Virus record (IMG/VR): IMGVR_UViG_3300042319_001780
Span: 1 to 23,494 of that record
Direction: 5' to 3' (one strand)
Source: a virus
DNA: 23,494 nt
Positions 14,028 through 21,790 of this stretch are shown here, in pieces; the stretch's first letter is position 1; each line of letters starts with the position of its first letter. The notes beneath the pieces were generated by a model. That model did no database searches, was not told where the DNA came from, and saw only the letters and a list, made by a program, of their open reading frames with translations. Made by a program: the position numbers and the translations under genes.

Positions 14028-15131
14028 TTAAAGCCCTGCCAGACGCTTGATATCAATCACGTTATCACGTTCTTGGGTCTCAACTTCTGTTTTCTTGGCA
14101 GATTTATCACCAGTAATTGCTACACTTTCAGAGATCATTTGTTTTTTAGCAACTGGTCTTTGTTCTGTTAATGTATTCAATACTGCTGGTAGATACTTGT
14201 CGAATGCGCCTTTCAATTTTGGTGTTTGGACGCTTTCTAGTAAGTTCTTCATTACATGGGCTTTGTCTTCATTTAGTGTTCCGAGTAATTCACTCATAGT
14301 ACGTTCACGAAGGTTACTTTCTTTAATAATGCGAACTTCACGGTTTTTACTTTCTACTAAACGTTGTGATTGTTTAGCAGTTTCGATAGATTCAGCTAAT
14401 TGTTGATCTTTTTGATCTAAGATTGCTAGAAGTTTACGTGTCTCTGCTTTTTCGTTCAAGTGTGTTGAACTAAATTCAGCGGCAAATGCTTCAAACAAAC
14501 GACGACCAAATGTGTTTTCATTTGCACTTTGGATGTCTTCTTTCAATTGACTGATTTCGCCTTTTAAATGTGTACTGATTGCTGAACTAACTTTTCTTGC
14601 ACTTTCAGCTACAAATTTAGCTTTAAGTGAATCAAGTTGGTGTTTAGCTTCTGCAACTAATTTGACCTTGGCTTCTACTACAGCACGTTTGTCAGTTTCA
14701 AATTCGCCAATTTCACGGGCTAGAGCATTTACTACGAATTGTTCTAGTTTACCACGGGCTTCCATTTGAACTTTACGATCATTACGTAATTCTTTGATTT
14801 CTTCGGCTAGTTTAGTAACCATAAATTCATTGAATTTTTGTACATTTTCACGTAATTTAACTTGTGCTTTGACACGATCTTCATTCATTGCTTGTCTTTC
14901 TGTTTGAAATTCTGTAATTTCACCAGTTAGACCTTCAGTAACCATCTTATCAAGGGCTTCTACCATTACGTTCTTGTCATGCTCATATTTCTGTGCGAAT
15001 TCCTCTCGGAGTTCTGAACGAACTTGTTCGCGAGCTTCGTTTAATTTTACTTCCCATGCCTCATTAATGGCTTGGGCTGTATCTTCAGTAACGATTCCGC
15101 TTTCAAGTAATGGTTTGATGGCATCAAACAT
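14028..15131 (-). CDS. gp22: Prohead scaffold protein, T4 gp22-like
   Basis: 367 residues, longer than T4 gp22 (269). It is almost entirely charged helix and coiled coil from about residue 20 to 290. The N-terminus MFDAIKPLLESGIV and C-terminus DNVIDIKRLAGL fit the gp22 family. The protein forms the core around which the capsid assembles; the prohead protease then degrades it. Several (I/L)-x-E steps are present along it. Gene order protease-scaffold-capsid is as in T4, with a 12-base gap after the protease gene. AAGGGGATATCA before the ATG is the ribosome site. Confidence 0.92.
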   Translation of the reverse strand: MFDAIKPLLESGIVTEDTAQAINEAWEVKLNEAREQVRSELREEFAQKYEHDKNVMVEALDKMVTEGLTGEITEFQTERQAMNEDRVKAQVKLRENVQKFNEFMVTKLAEEIKELRNDRKVQMEARGKLEQFVVNALAREIGEFETDKRAVVEAKVKLVAEAKHQLDSLKAKFVAESARKVSSAISTHLKGEISQLKEDIQSANENTFGRRLFEAFAAEFSSTHLNEKAETRKLLAILDQKDQQLAESIETAKQSQRLVESKNREVRIIKESNLRERTMSELLGTLNEDKAHVMKNLLESVQTPKLKGAFDKYLPAVLNTLTEQRPVAKKQMISESVAITGDKSAKKTEVETQERDNVIDIKRLAGL

Positions 15132-15143
15132 TGATATCCCCTT

Positions 15144-15785
15144 TTATAATTTCAATTCCTTGATAAGACGAACTACTTCATCTTTCAAGAATTTTTGAAC
15201 TCTAGCATCCTTGTCCAAATTTGTACCTTTTAAGTTTTCTAAAACACGATGGCCATTTTTCATGTTCATCAATGATTCATAAATTGCTTTTGGGTATGCA
15301 TTTGGAGCACTGGGTTGTGCCACGATGTCCACAGTAACTATTTCAAAGTCACTGACTTTGCCTGTAGCTTCATCAACGTTACCGCTGCCTCTACTACTAA
15401 CGCCGAGTTTGACTCCATTCTCCAACATGGTGGCAGCTAACTGTCCCATGGGAGTTGGAATAATTTTTAATTTACCGAAACCATTAGCGCCATCCATCCA
15501 CATTTCTGTAATGATATGACTAACTCTATCTAAATTGATTTTTAAATCATCTGGGTGATCGATTTCACCCAATACTGAGTTACCGCTTCGGATTTGTTCG
15601 TTTAAGGTTACTACGGCTTGTTCAATTTCAGGAACGGGGTAAACACGCTCATTTGCGTTCTTCACCCCACCCTGGATAAAAATTCCTCTCATATAAAGAG
15701 ATTTTTTATCACCTTCTTCCTTAACTGATTCGACTATGAGGTTCGCTCTGTCGAATGTTAAGTTCTCTCTAAGATACAAAGCCAT
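15144..15785 (-). CDS. gp21: Prohead core protease, T4 gp21-like
   Basis: 213 residues, about the family length. Typical motifs are GGVKNANERVYP (36-50 region), GEIDHP with the likely catalytic His77, and GVKLGVSSRGSG with the catalytic Ser at 130 or 131, followed by FEIVTVDIVAQPSAPNA. These mark a prohead serine protease with a herpesvirus-assemblin-like fold. It matures the capsid by cutting scaffold, core and capsid proteins after (I/L)-x-E, and then itself. It lies 14 bases after the core protein gene and 12 before the scaffold gene, so the three are translated from one message. Confidence 0.95.
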   Translation of the reverse strand: MALYLRENLTFDRANLIVESVKEEGDKKSLYMRGIFIQGGVKNANERVYPVPEIEQAVVTLNEQIRSGNSVLGEIDHPDDLKINLDRVSHIITEMWMDGANGFGKLKIIPTPMGQLAATMLENGVKLGVSSRGSGNVDEATGKVSDFEIVTVDIVAQPSAPNAYPKAIYESLMNMKNGHRVLENLKGTNLDKDARVQKFLKDEVVRLIKELKL

Positions 15786-15799
15786 TTATACCTTATCCT

Positions 15800-16627
15800 T
15801 TAAATTCTACGCTTGGTAGTGCGACGGCTTTCTGGAACCGCACTGCGCTCATTTGTACCACTAGCCTGTGTTTTAGTTGGCTTAGGAGCACTTTCACCTT
15901 TACCTGAACCGTTGCTAGCATCGCCACCAACTTTGTTCTTGAATGATCCAGCACCTTTAACTTCTGTTTCGCCTTTAGCGCCATAATTTGTTGGCTTCTT
16001 TGGGCTAGTAGGAACTGATTCTGAACTACCACTAAAATTAACTGGCTTTGATGCCATACCTTTTTGACCACTGTTAGCATCTACTGTACTTTTCTTTGAT
16101 GAACCATCGGCGCCGTCAGTGTGTGTTACTGAAACCTTTTTTAATTCAACGGCTTCCATAACGTCACTTTCTTGGTCGTCTTTATCATCCATTTGACTAC
16201 CAAATTCTTCTTCGTCACCACCGAATTCTTGTTCAAATTCAGCCATTAATTGGTCAAGTTTGTCTTCAAGATCAACAACACGATCTTCAAGTTCTTCTTC
16301 TTCGTATTCTTCACCTTCTTCATCACCGTCTAGTTCAACTTCATCGTCAAACTCATCTTCTTCACCATCAGTATCATAGTCGCCGTCCATTTCTTCATTA
16401 TCCATGAATTCATCGTCGTCTTCCATCATTCCTTCCATTCCAATTTCTTCACTACCCATTTCATCAGAAACTTCGTCCATCATACCTGTTACTTCATCTT
16501 CACTAATTAATGATTCATAAATATCACGAGATTTTTCAACTACAATCTCATGAAATAATTGTTCTGCTCTTTCATTGTCTTCATTGATAATAAGATCAAT
16601 AAGTTTTTCAAATTTTGCTGTAGACAT
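15800..16627 (-). CDS. Acidic prohead core protein
   Basis: 275 residues. The N-terminus KFEKLIDLIINEDNERAEQL, then FHEIVVEKSRDIYESLISED, matches a prohead core protein conserved beside gp21 in T4-like phages (position of gp67/gp68). Residues about 46-140 are extremely Glu/Asp-rich. The last 100 residues switch to a Ser/Thr/Gly/Lys-rich, probably disordered, basic tail ending SRRTTKRRI. It probably acts with scaffold and protease inside the prohead and is cut there. AAGGAG nine bases before the ATG is the ribosome site, and a late-like octamer lies at 16662-16669. Assignment to gp67 or gp68 is not possible from sequence alone. Confidence 0.82.
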   Translation of the reverse strand: MSTAKFEKLIDLIINEDNERAEQLFHEIVVEKSRDIYESLISEDEVTGMMDEVSDEMGSEEIGMEGMMEDDDEFMDNEEMDGDYDTDGEEDEFDDEVELDGDEEGEEYEEEELEDRVVDLEDKLDQLMAEFEQEFGGDEEEFGSQMDDKDDQESDVMEAVELKKVSVTHTDGADGSSKKSTVDANSGQKGMASKPVNFSGSSESVPTSPKKPTNYGAKGETEVKGAGSFKNKVGGDASNGSGKGESAPKPTKTQASGTNERSAVPESRRTTKRRI

Positions 16628-16661
16628 TTAAAATCTCCTTATGTAAATGGCTTTGTATTAA

Positions 16662-16669
16662 TATTTAGC
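16662..16669 (-). promoter_or_regulatory. Possible variant late promoter for the core-protease-scaffold-capsid operon
   Basis: The minus strand reads GCTAAATA, one base from the GATAAATA motif used elsewhere, 34 bases before the ATG at 16627. It lies after a terminator-like hairpin, at the start of the four-gene head operon. It is less certain than the exact matches. Confidence 0.45.
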
Positions 16670-16677
16670 GAATAGCC

Positions 16678-16701
16678 AAAAAAATAGCGTAATATGTACG
16701 C
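16678..16701 (-). terminator. Probable weak terminator after the 74-residue gene
   Basis: On the minus strand a five-base stem GCGTA/TACGC with loop CATAT (16701-16687) is followed by TATTTTTTT (16686-16678). The stem is short, so read-through is likely. It lies 34 bases after the stop codon at 16735. Confidence 0.5.
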
Positions 16702-16734
16702 ATTTTATGGGTTTTTTAAATATATAGTATAAAT

Positions 16735-16959
16735 TTACAAACCGCCGCTCTCGGCTGGTGGGGCACCATATTGTTTTCTGATGTTTTTTAAATCAATCGC
16801 TCGTTCATAACTTTGAACTTCGTTCATTTTACGAATCTTGGATATCATACCAAGTGTTAATTTGGTTTTGCGTGACTCACCCCATTCTGGTTGAGATTTA
16901 TCATCTTCAACATCTTGATATCCTTGAGGTGCATGTGAGTAAAATTCAAATAGCATCAT
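16735..16959 (-). CDS. Small conserved protein next to the portal gene, function unknown
   Basis: 74 residues. Motifs are FYSHAPQGYQ near the start, RKTKLTLGMISKIRKMNEVQ in the middle and a basic helix ending KQYGAPPAESGGL. Small proteins with an RKTKLTL-helix arrangement sit between portal and core genes in other T4-like phages, so a head or portal-vertex assembly role is likely by position (compare T4 gp67), but I cannot assign it. Two ATGs in a row allow a start at 16959 or 16956; AAAGGA lies upstream. The late promoter at 16981-16988 drives it. Confidence 0.78.
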   Translation of the reverse strand: MMLFEFYSHAPQGYQDVEDDKSQPEWGESRKTKLTLGMISKIRKMNEVQSYERAIDLKNIRKQYGAPPAESGGL

Positions 16960-16980
16960 GTTAATTAAAGTCCTTTATGT

Positions 16981-17002
16981 TATTTATCAAATTTGATAAA
17001 TA
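16981..17002. promoter_or_regulatory. 22-bp palindrome forming two divergent late promoters
   Basis: The sequence is perfectly self-complementary. Its left half is TATTTATC (16981-16988), which reads GATAAATA on the minus strand toward the 74-residue gene. Its right half is GATAAATA (16995-17002) on the plus strand toward the GIY-YIG gene. The two octamers are six bases apart (AAATTT), so two polymerases could probably not start at once. Confidence 0.75.
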
Positions 17003-17061
17003 CTATTGTAGTTCGCGGTGATCAGACCCAACTACTCTAATGCTTATTAGGAGCAATCAGC

Positions 17062-17763
17062 ATGATTATTTATCTAGTAGTCAAAACTCACAATAAAACC
17101 GGTTTAAAATACTTATGTCAGACAATAAGAGATCCATTTAAATATAAAGGATCAGGAACATATTGGAAACGACATCTTAGAGAACATGGCAATTCTCATT
17201 CTACTATAGTAATTAAAGAATGTTTAACAAAACAAGAACTCAAAGAATGGGGAATGTATTATAGTAAATTATGGAACATTGTTGATGATGTAGATTCATA
17301 TAACAAAAAAACATGGGCCAATTTAAAACCGGAAGAAGGAGACGGTGGAGCGTCTGGAAAATATAGTTCATGTAAAAAACAAGAAGTAAAAAATAAAATT
17401 TCTAAAAGTTTAATAAATCTTGGAAATAATCATCCATCTAGAAATAGAACTTCAGAACAAACAAAAAATTTACGTGACAGAATGAGTGGGAATAATAATT
17501 TTGCAAAGAGAAAAGAAATTAGACAAAAAATATCAGAAAATAATCCAATGAAAAGAGAAGATCAAAAAGATAGACAAAGAGGAAGTAAAAATCCAGCTTA
17601 TAATTCTACTCTATTTACTTTTAAACACAAAATTACAAATGAAGTCGTGACATACACATGTCATGATTTCTGTAAAATAATTTTATCAGATAACGATAGA
17701 CCAAACATTTGCAAATTAATAAAAAACGAAGCAAAATCCGTAAAAGGTTGGATATTAATTTAA
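17062..17763 (+). CDS. GIY-YIG-type homing endonuclease
   Basis: 233 residues. The N-terminus IYLVVKTHNKTGLKYLCQT followed by YKGSGTYWKRHLREHG fits the diverged GIY-YIG-like nuclease domain of free-standing phage homing endonucleases, here with a degenerate first tyrosine motif. Residues about 95-185 contain NUMOD3-like repeats (GNNNFAKRKEIRQKISENN and NNHPSRNRTSEQTK). The C-terminus is a helix-turn-helix module of the intron-endonuclease-repeat type (ICKLIKNEAKSVKGWIL). It is more A-rich than its neighbours. It lies between the portal gene and the 74-residue gene in the opposite direction. Its stop is one base from the portal stop. TTAGGAG before the ATG is the ribosome site and a plus-strand late promoter lies at 16995-17002. 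Confidence 0.82.
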   Translation: MIIYLVVKTHNKTGLKYLCQTIRDPFKYKGSGTYWKRHLREHGNSHSTIVIKECLTKQELKEWGMYYSKLWNIVDDVDSYNKKTWANLKPEEGDGGASGKYSSCKKQEVKNKISKSLINLGNNHPSRNRTSEQTKNLRDRMSGNNNFAKRKEIRQKISENNPMKREDQKDRQRGSKNPAYNSTLFTFKHKITNEVVTYTCHDFCKIILSDNDRPNICKLIKNEAKSVKGWILI

Positions 17764-17764
17764 A

Positions 17765-19534
17765 TTATACCGGAGGGGGAGTTGCCAATGCACCTGGACT
17801 GGCAGTTTGATCATTAGCACCAACTGGAGCAGTAACTTCTGGAGCTATACCTTCTTCTCCTTCACTATCACTTTCAATATTGTCGGCAGTTTCCAAATCA
17901 CTATCAATATCACCAGTACTAATACCAACACTACGTAAATCAGAACCTTTAGCTTCTTGATCTTCTGGCTCAGATTTCTCTTCTTTCCATAATTTCTGAT
18001 TTTCTTTGATTTCTTCTTGACTTAATCCCAAGAATCTTTCCATGGCAAATCTAATACTCATATATGGTAAAGCTGCCATAGTAGTAAATGTCTGAACTCT
18101 AGATGTATCCAATTCTGATTGACGATAACTAGCAAAGTTTTGTGGTGGAGTAAAGTGAATGTCAAACAATCCACTATCAATATTAAATCCTCTCCAACGC
18201 ATAAACAATTTAAACTCTTCATTGAGTTTTTTGCTCATATAACCTTGTAATCGCTCACAATACTTATTGAATCTAAACTCTTGAATCATAGCGGTACCAA
18301 CACGACCATCACTTAATGGTGTTGGATTATCTTCTGGACCAGTTGGCAAGTAGCTACTTGGAACACGTAAACCACGTGCCAATCTATTATTGAAGTAACG
18401 TAAGTCATCAATCTCACCCAAGTTTTGTCCACCGGGCATAAGTTCTACACTAGATCCACGACCATCGGCTGTTACTGGGAAGAAATAATCTTCATTTGTT
18501 GACAATGGATTGTAAGTAGCATCAACAATACTTTGACCACCTTGAATACTTGGAATTCTACGTTGATGAATTTCATCTTTAATACGATTGACAAATGCCA
18601 TAGCCATATTACTTGGCATATTACCAACGTCAATCTTAAAAATTCTACGTTCTGGTGCTCGTTGAACACGATAGATCAGAACCGCATCTTCTAACAATTC
18701 TTTTTGTTTATAAACTTTGAAAATATTTTCTAATACACTTTGACCAAATGGCCAATAGCGATCTAGACCTTCTGTCAATGATAAGTGTACAACATGTTTG
18801 GCATCAATTGCCATTTCATTAACACCTAAACTAAAACGTGTACCTGTTGTACCATATGGTTCATTTGGTACAGTATATGAATATGGTGCACTATATCCAG
18901 CAGTTGGTGGTTGTGCTTGAAAATCTGTACTGGTCTTTTCTGCTACCGTTAGATTTTGTAAGTTTGGATTGATATCTTTAACTACATATTGTTCTGGTAA
19001 TTTACCTGCACTTTCGTTTACAATAACTTTAACTACTTTAGTTGGATCAACCCAAAACAATTTGAATGTTTCTGGATCACGTAGAAATACTTGATCACCA
19101 TATTTTACAGTGTTTCTAAATATTTTGAATGCTCTGACATCCATTTCATTTAATTTACACCATTGTTGTAATTGTTTACCAATCAACTCTACTTCAGTTT
19201 GTGTTGGTTCACCATTAAAGTGTATATCAAATGGAGTTTTGTTATGTTCATTTAACTGTGTAGAAAATTCACTTAAAATATCTAAACATCCATTGATTTC
19301 TGGATCACAATCCATCATTTCATATTGATTATATCGTTCAATACGATTTGGATGACCAGTATATACTTCTGGTAAACGACTTTGATAGTTTCTAAAGGCA
19401 AAATTATTATCCCAACCACCTGTTGGTGATTGATTCATACCAGCTCCGCCATTCCAAGAACCTTCGTTACTGTTGGCTCCTGAAATTGGACTTAGTGATC
19501 CGTGTTTATTAGTAAATTTTTTCTTGTATGACAT
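17765..19534 (-). CDS. gp20: Portal vertex protein, T4 gp20-like
   Basis: 589 residues (T4 gp20 has 524). Strong family motifs: RIERYNQYEMMDCDPEINGC, FKIFRNTVKYGDQVF, RAPERRIFKIDVGNMP, ELMPGGQNLGEIDDLRYF followed by NNRLARGLRVPSSYL, and ALPYMSIRFAMERFLGLS. The dodecameric portal starts head assembly, is the DNA channel for packaging and connects head to neck. The last 70 residues are acidic and Pro/Ala-rich and look like a disordered extension. A late promoter lies at 19555-19562 and a GATGAG ribosome site before the ATG. The first portal bases follow the stop of the preceding tape-measure-like gene by only 30 bases. Confidence 0.96.
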   Translation of the reverse strand: MSYKKKFTNKHGSLSPISGANSNEGSWNGGAGMNQSPTGGWDNNFAFRNYQSRLPEVYTGHPNRIERYNQYEMMDCDPEINGCLDILSEFSTQLNEHNKTPFDIHFNGEPTQTEVELIGKQLQQWCKLNEMDVRAFKIFRNTVKYGDQVFLRDPETFKLFWVDPTKVVKVIVNESAGKLPEQYVVKDINPNLQNLTVAEKTSTDFQAQPPTAGYSAPYSYTVPNEPYGTTGTRFSLGVNEMAIDAKHVVHLSLTEGLDRYWPFGQSVLENIFKVYKQKELLEDAVLIYRVQRAPERRIFKIDVGNMPSNMAMAFVNRIKDEIHQRRIPSIQGGQSIVDATYNPLSTNEDYFFPVTADGRGSSVELMPGGQNLGEIDDLRYFNNRLARGLRVPSSYLPTGPEDNPTPLSDGRVGTAMIQEFRFNKYCERLQGYMSKKLNEEFKLFMRWRGFNIDSGLFDIHFTPPQNFASYRQSELDTSRVQTFTTMAALPYMSIRFAMERFLGLSQEEIKENQKLWKEEKSEPEDQEAKGSDLRSVGISTGDIDSDLETADNIESDSEGEEGIAPEVTAPVGANDQTASPGALATPPPV

Positions 19535-19554
19535 ATCTCATCTTCAATGTCTAG

Positions 19555-19562
19555 TATTTATC
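19555..19562 (-). promoter_or_regulatory. T4-type late promoter for the portal gene
   Basis: The minus strand reads GATAAATA followed by CTA, 20 bases before the ATG at 19534 and directly after the stop codon of the upstream gene (19565-19567). Confidence 0.75.
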
Positions 19563-19564
19563 AA

Positions 19565-21772
19565 TTAAGCCATTGTTGCTTGCATTTTCTTTTTAGTCAT
19601 TGAGTTACTTGATTCTAGTAAATCAATTAAAAGAGCAAATTTATCATTAAGATTCATAGACATATTTTCTATATGTTTATTATCTTGAGTTGCAATATTC
19701 AATGATCCTGGTAATGATCTTTGAGAAACATTTGTTCCTTTGTCAGATTGATCGGATTCATTTGTATTTTGTACAATTCCACCGGTGTTAGCTGCAAAAC
19801 CAGTATCAGATATTAATTCAGACTGAGGTGTGGCTGAGGGAGATTGCGGTAAATTATTTTTTGGAGCAACAGATGTTGCCGCAACAGTTGGTTTACTTGT
19901 TGAGCCAGTAGATGCACTGGAGTTTGTCGCAGATGATGTTACTGCCGATGCTGCTGTTGGAGCTGCAGGTGATGTTACTGTCGAAGCTACTGCAGTAGAT
20001 GGAGTTATTTGAGTTGTTGATGAAGTTTTTGGTTGAGTTGGATTATTTTTTTGATATTCTTCTATCTGTAATCTAGTTGTTTCATCAAAATCATTTATAT
20101 TTTTTCTTTTTTCTTCTATTTCATTGGCATAATTTTTTATTTTTAAATTATGTTCTTGTTTTTTCAATTCTGCTAATTTTTCGTCATACTTTTTTAAAAG
20201 TTTTTTTGATTCATCATCAACTGAAGTGCCCATATTAGTAATCAAAGATTCTAATATATCTTTTTCTGTTGGTGGTTTTAAATTTCTAATTTCTTTTTGA
20301 ACACTGTTTAATTCTCGCTGAATTTCCAAAGATTTTGGTCCTCCTTTTCCAACCATCTTAGCTAATTCATCCATAAAATCTTTCATTGTATCGCTCATAA
20401 CATTCATCAATGTTGCAACGGTTTCACTACTAGTAGCTAATTGTTCCATTCTAATACTAGTATCTCTCATGTATGTTTTAGTATCTGCGATTTCAGTATT
20501 TAAACCAGTAGATTCTGCTGCAATCTTTTTATTTTTATCTAATTGTTCCTCATATTGTTGTTTAGTTAATCCATCTTTTTCAGTGATGAATTTTTGCATT
20601 TGAGTGTATACTGCATATAATGGATTATCTGAATTTATTACGCCGACTGTTTTTTCTGCATAAGATACCATTCTTTTATACGTGTCAATCGTTTTTTGAA
20701 CTGCCTGAAACTCGTCTATTTTTCCAGATGTTAAATCTTTTGTAAGATTCATCATATCGGTTCCTGCTGCTGCCATCTGACTAAAAAAATCCTTTTCAGC
20801 TTGAGTTCTTCCTATTCCAAAATTAGACAATCCTCCTAAAGTCATTTTTGCTAGTTCTGGACTAGATGCATTTAAAATATGTAAGAAATTTGTTACTGAC
20901 TTTTTAACTGGTTCAGATAAATCTGTTCTTCCTTGTATACCAAATACATATTCAGCACTATCCATTAATTTTTTATTATATTCATCATGTTGTCTGATAG
21001 ACATTCCAGTTAAATCTGCTAATGTTTTTAGCTCTAATGCATAATTTTCAGTTATTTTTACAGCATCATCGTCAATTTTAATTTGAGTGCCCTGATATCT
21101 TTGTCTTTGATTTAGTGCACTAATTTGAAATTCTGTAAAATCAGTTGCACTAATTCCTAATCTTTGCATTCGTTTTCTTGTTTCTCTACTATGAATTCCT
21201 AAGTCTTCAAGCTTAGCTCTACCGCCCGCAGCTGAACCTCCAAGTAAAGCGATATCTTTTGAACTTTTAGTGAACAATGTTTCCATTTCTGAAATACTCA
21301 TTCCTAATGAAACTCCAGCTTTTTGCATATCAGTAAAACTAGAAACAACTCCATTCTGACTCATTTTTTCAAATGAAGCATATGCTTTATCCATTGATCT
21401 GATCAAATGAGCCGCAACAGCGCCAGTTGCTTCGGAAGCTGCTCCAAAAAATGCTCCAATTGGACCAAATATTCCCAAAAAATTTCCCATAGTGCTAGAA
21501 ACTAACTCTACAATTGCCGCTAATGGTTCAAAGCTTGAGCCGCTATTCAATAAACTTTTAGTGAATGTCCCAAACTGAGCAGTTGCGTTTTTGGTAACTC
21601 CCTTAAGTTTTTTAAGCATTTCGGCCGATTCTTCTTCTTCCGCTGCAACTTTTGCAGCATTTGATGTTAAAATCAGATTGGTGTTAGAATTTTTTAATAA
21701 AATTTTATTAAAACTAGATAACTCACTAATAGTTTGTTCTAATTCTGAATTAAAATTGTCAATTGTGGACAT
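19565..21772 (-). CDS. Tape-measure-like tail protein
   Basis: 735 residues. The N-terminal 70 residues are coiled-coil-like. A hydrophobic Gly/Ala-rich stretch at about 83-123 (LAAIVELVSSTMGNFLGIFG) resembles the membrane-active segment of tape measure proteins. Residues about 125-580 are mainly helical with heptads, and about 590-665 is an Ala/Ser/Thr/Pro low-complexity linker. The end carries NTGGIVQ and a terminal helix (LNDKFALLIDLLESSN), an echo of the C-terminus of the adjacent 21791-23494 protein. It lies between that protein and the portal. A tape measure or a tail-interior protein is the best call, but T4 gp29 identity is not shown. A GAGAA site precedes the ATG, and the gap to the upstream gene is 18 bases. 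Confidence 0.6.
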   Translation of the reverse strand: MSTIDNFNSELEQTISELSSFNKILLKNSNTNLILTSNAAKVAAEEEESAEMLKKLKGVTKNATAQFGTFTKSLLNSGSSFEPLAAIVELVSSTMGNFLGIFGPIGAFFGAASEATGAVAAHLIRSMDKAYASFEKMSQNGVVSSFTDMQKAGVSLGMSISEMETLFTKSSKDIALLGGSAAGGRAKLEDLGIHSRETRKRMQRLGISATDFTEFQISALNQRQRYQGTQIKIDDDAVKITENYALELKTLADLTGMSIRQHDEYNKKLMDSAEYVFGIQGRTDLSEPVKKSVTNFLHILNASSPELAKMTLGGLSNFGIGRTQAEKDFFSQMAAAGTDMMNLTKDLTSGKIDEFQAVQKTIDTYKRMVSYAEKTVGVINSDNPLYAVYTQMQKFITEKDGLTKQQYEEQLDKNKKIAAESTGLNTEIADTKTYMRDTSIRMEQLATSSETVATLMNVMSDTMKDFMDELAKMVGKGGPKSLEIQRELNSVQKEIRNLKPPTEKDILESLITNMGTSVDDESKKLLKKYDEKLAELKKQEHNLKIKNYANEIEEKRKNINDFDETTRLQIEEYQKNNPTQPKTSSTTQITPSTAVASTVTSPAAPTAASAVTSSATNSSASTGSTSKPTVAATSVAPKNNLPQSPSATPQSELISDTGFAANTGGIVQNTNESDQSDKGTNVSQRSLPGSLNIATQDNKHIENMSMNLNDKFALLIDLLESSNSMTKKKMQATMA

Positions 21773-21790
21773 ATTATTTTCTCATAAAGA

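Noticed and set aside
17040-17060. TGCT/AGCA hairpin that could hide the ribosome site of the GIY-YIG gene
   Set aside because: The stem is only four base pairs and the AGGAG would lie in the loop. Too weak to claim regulation.
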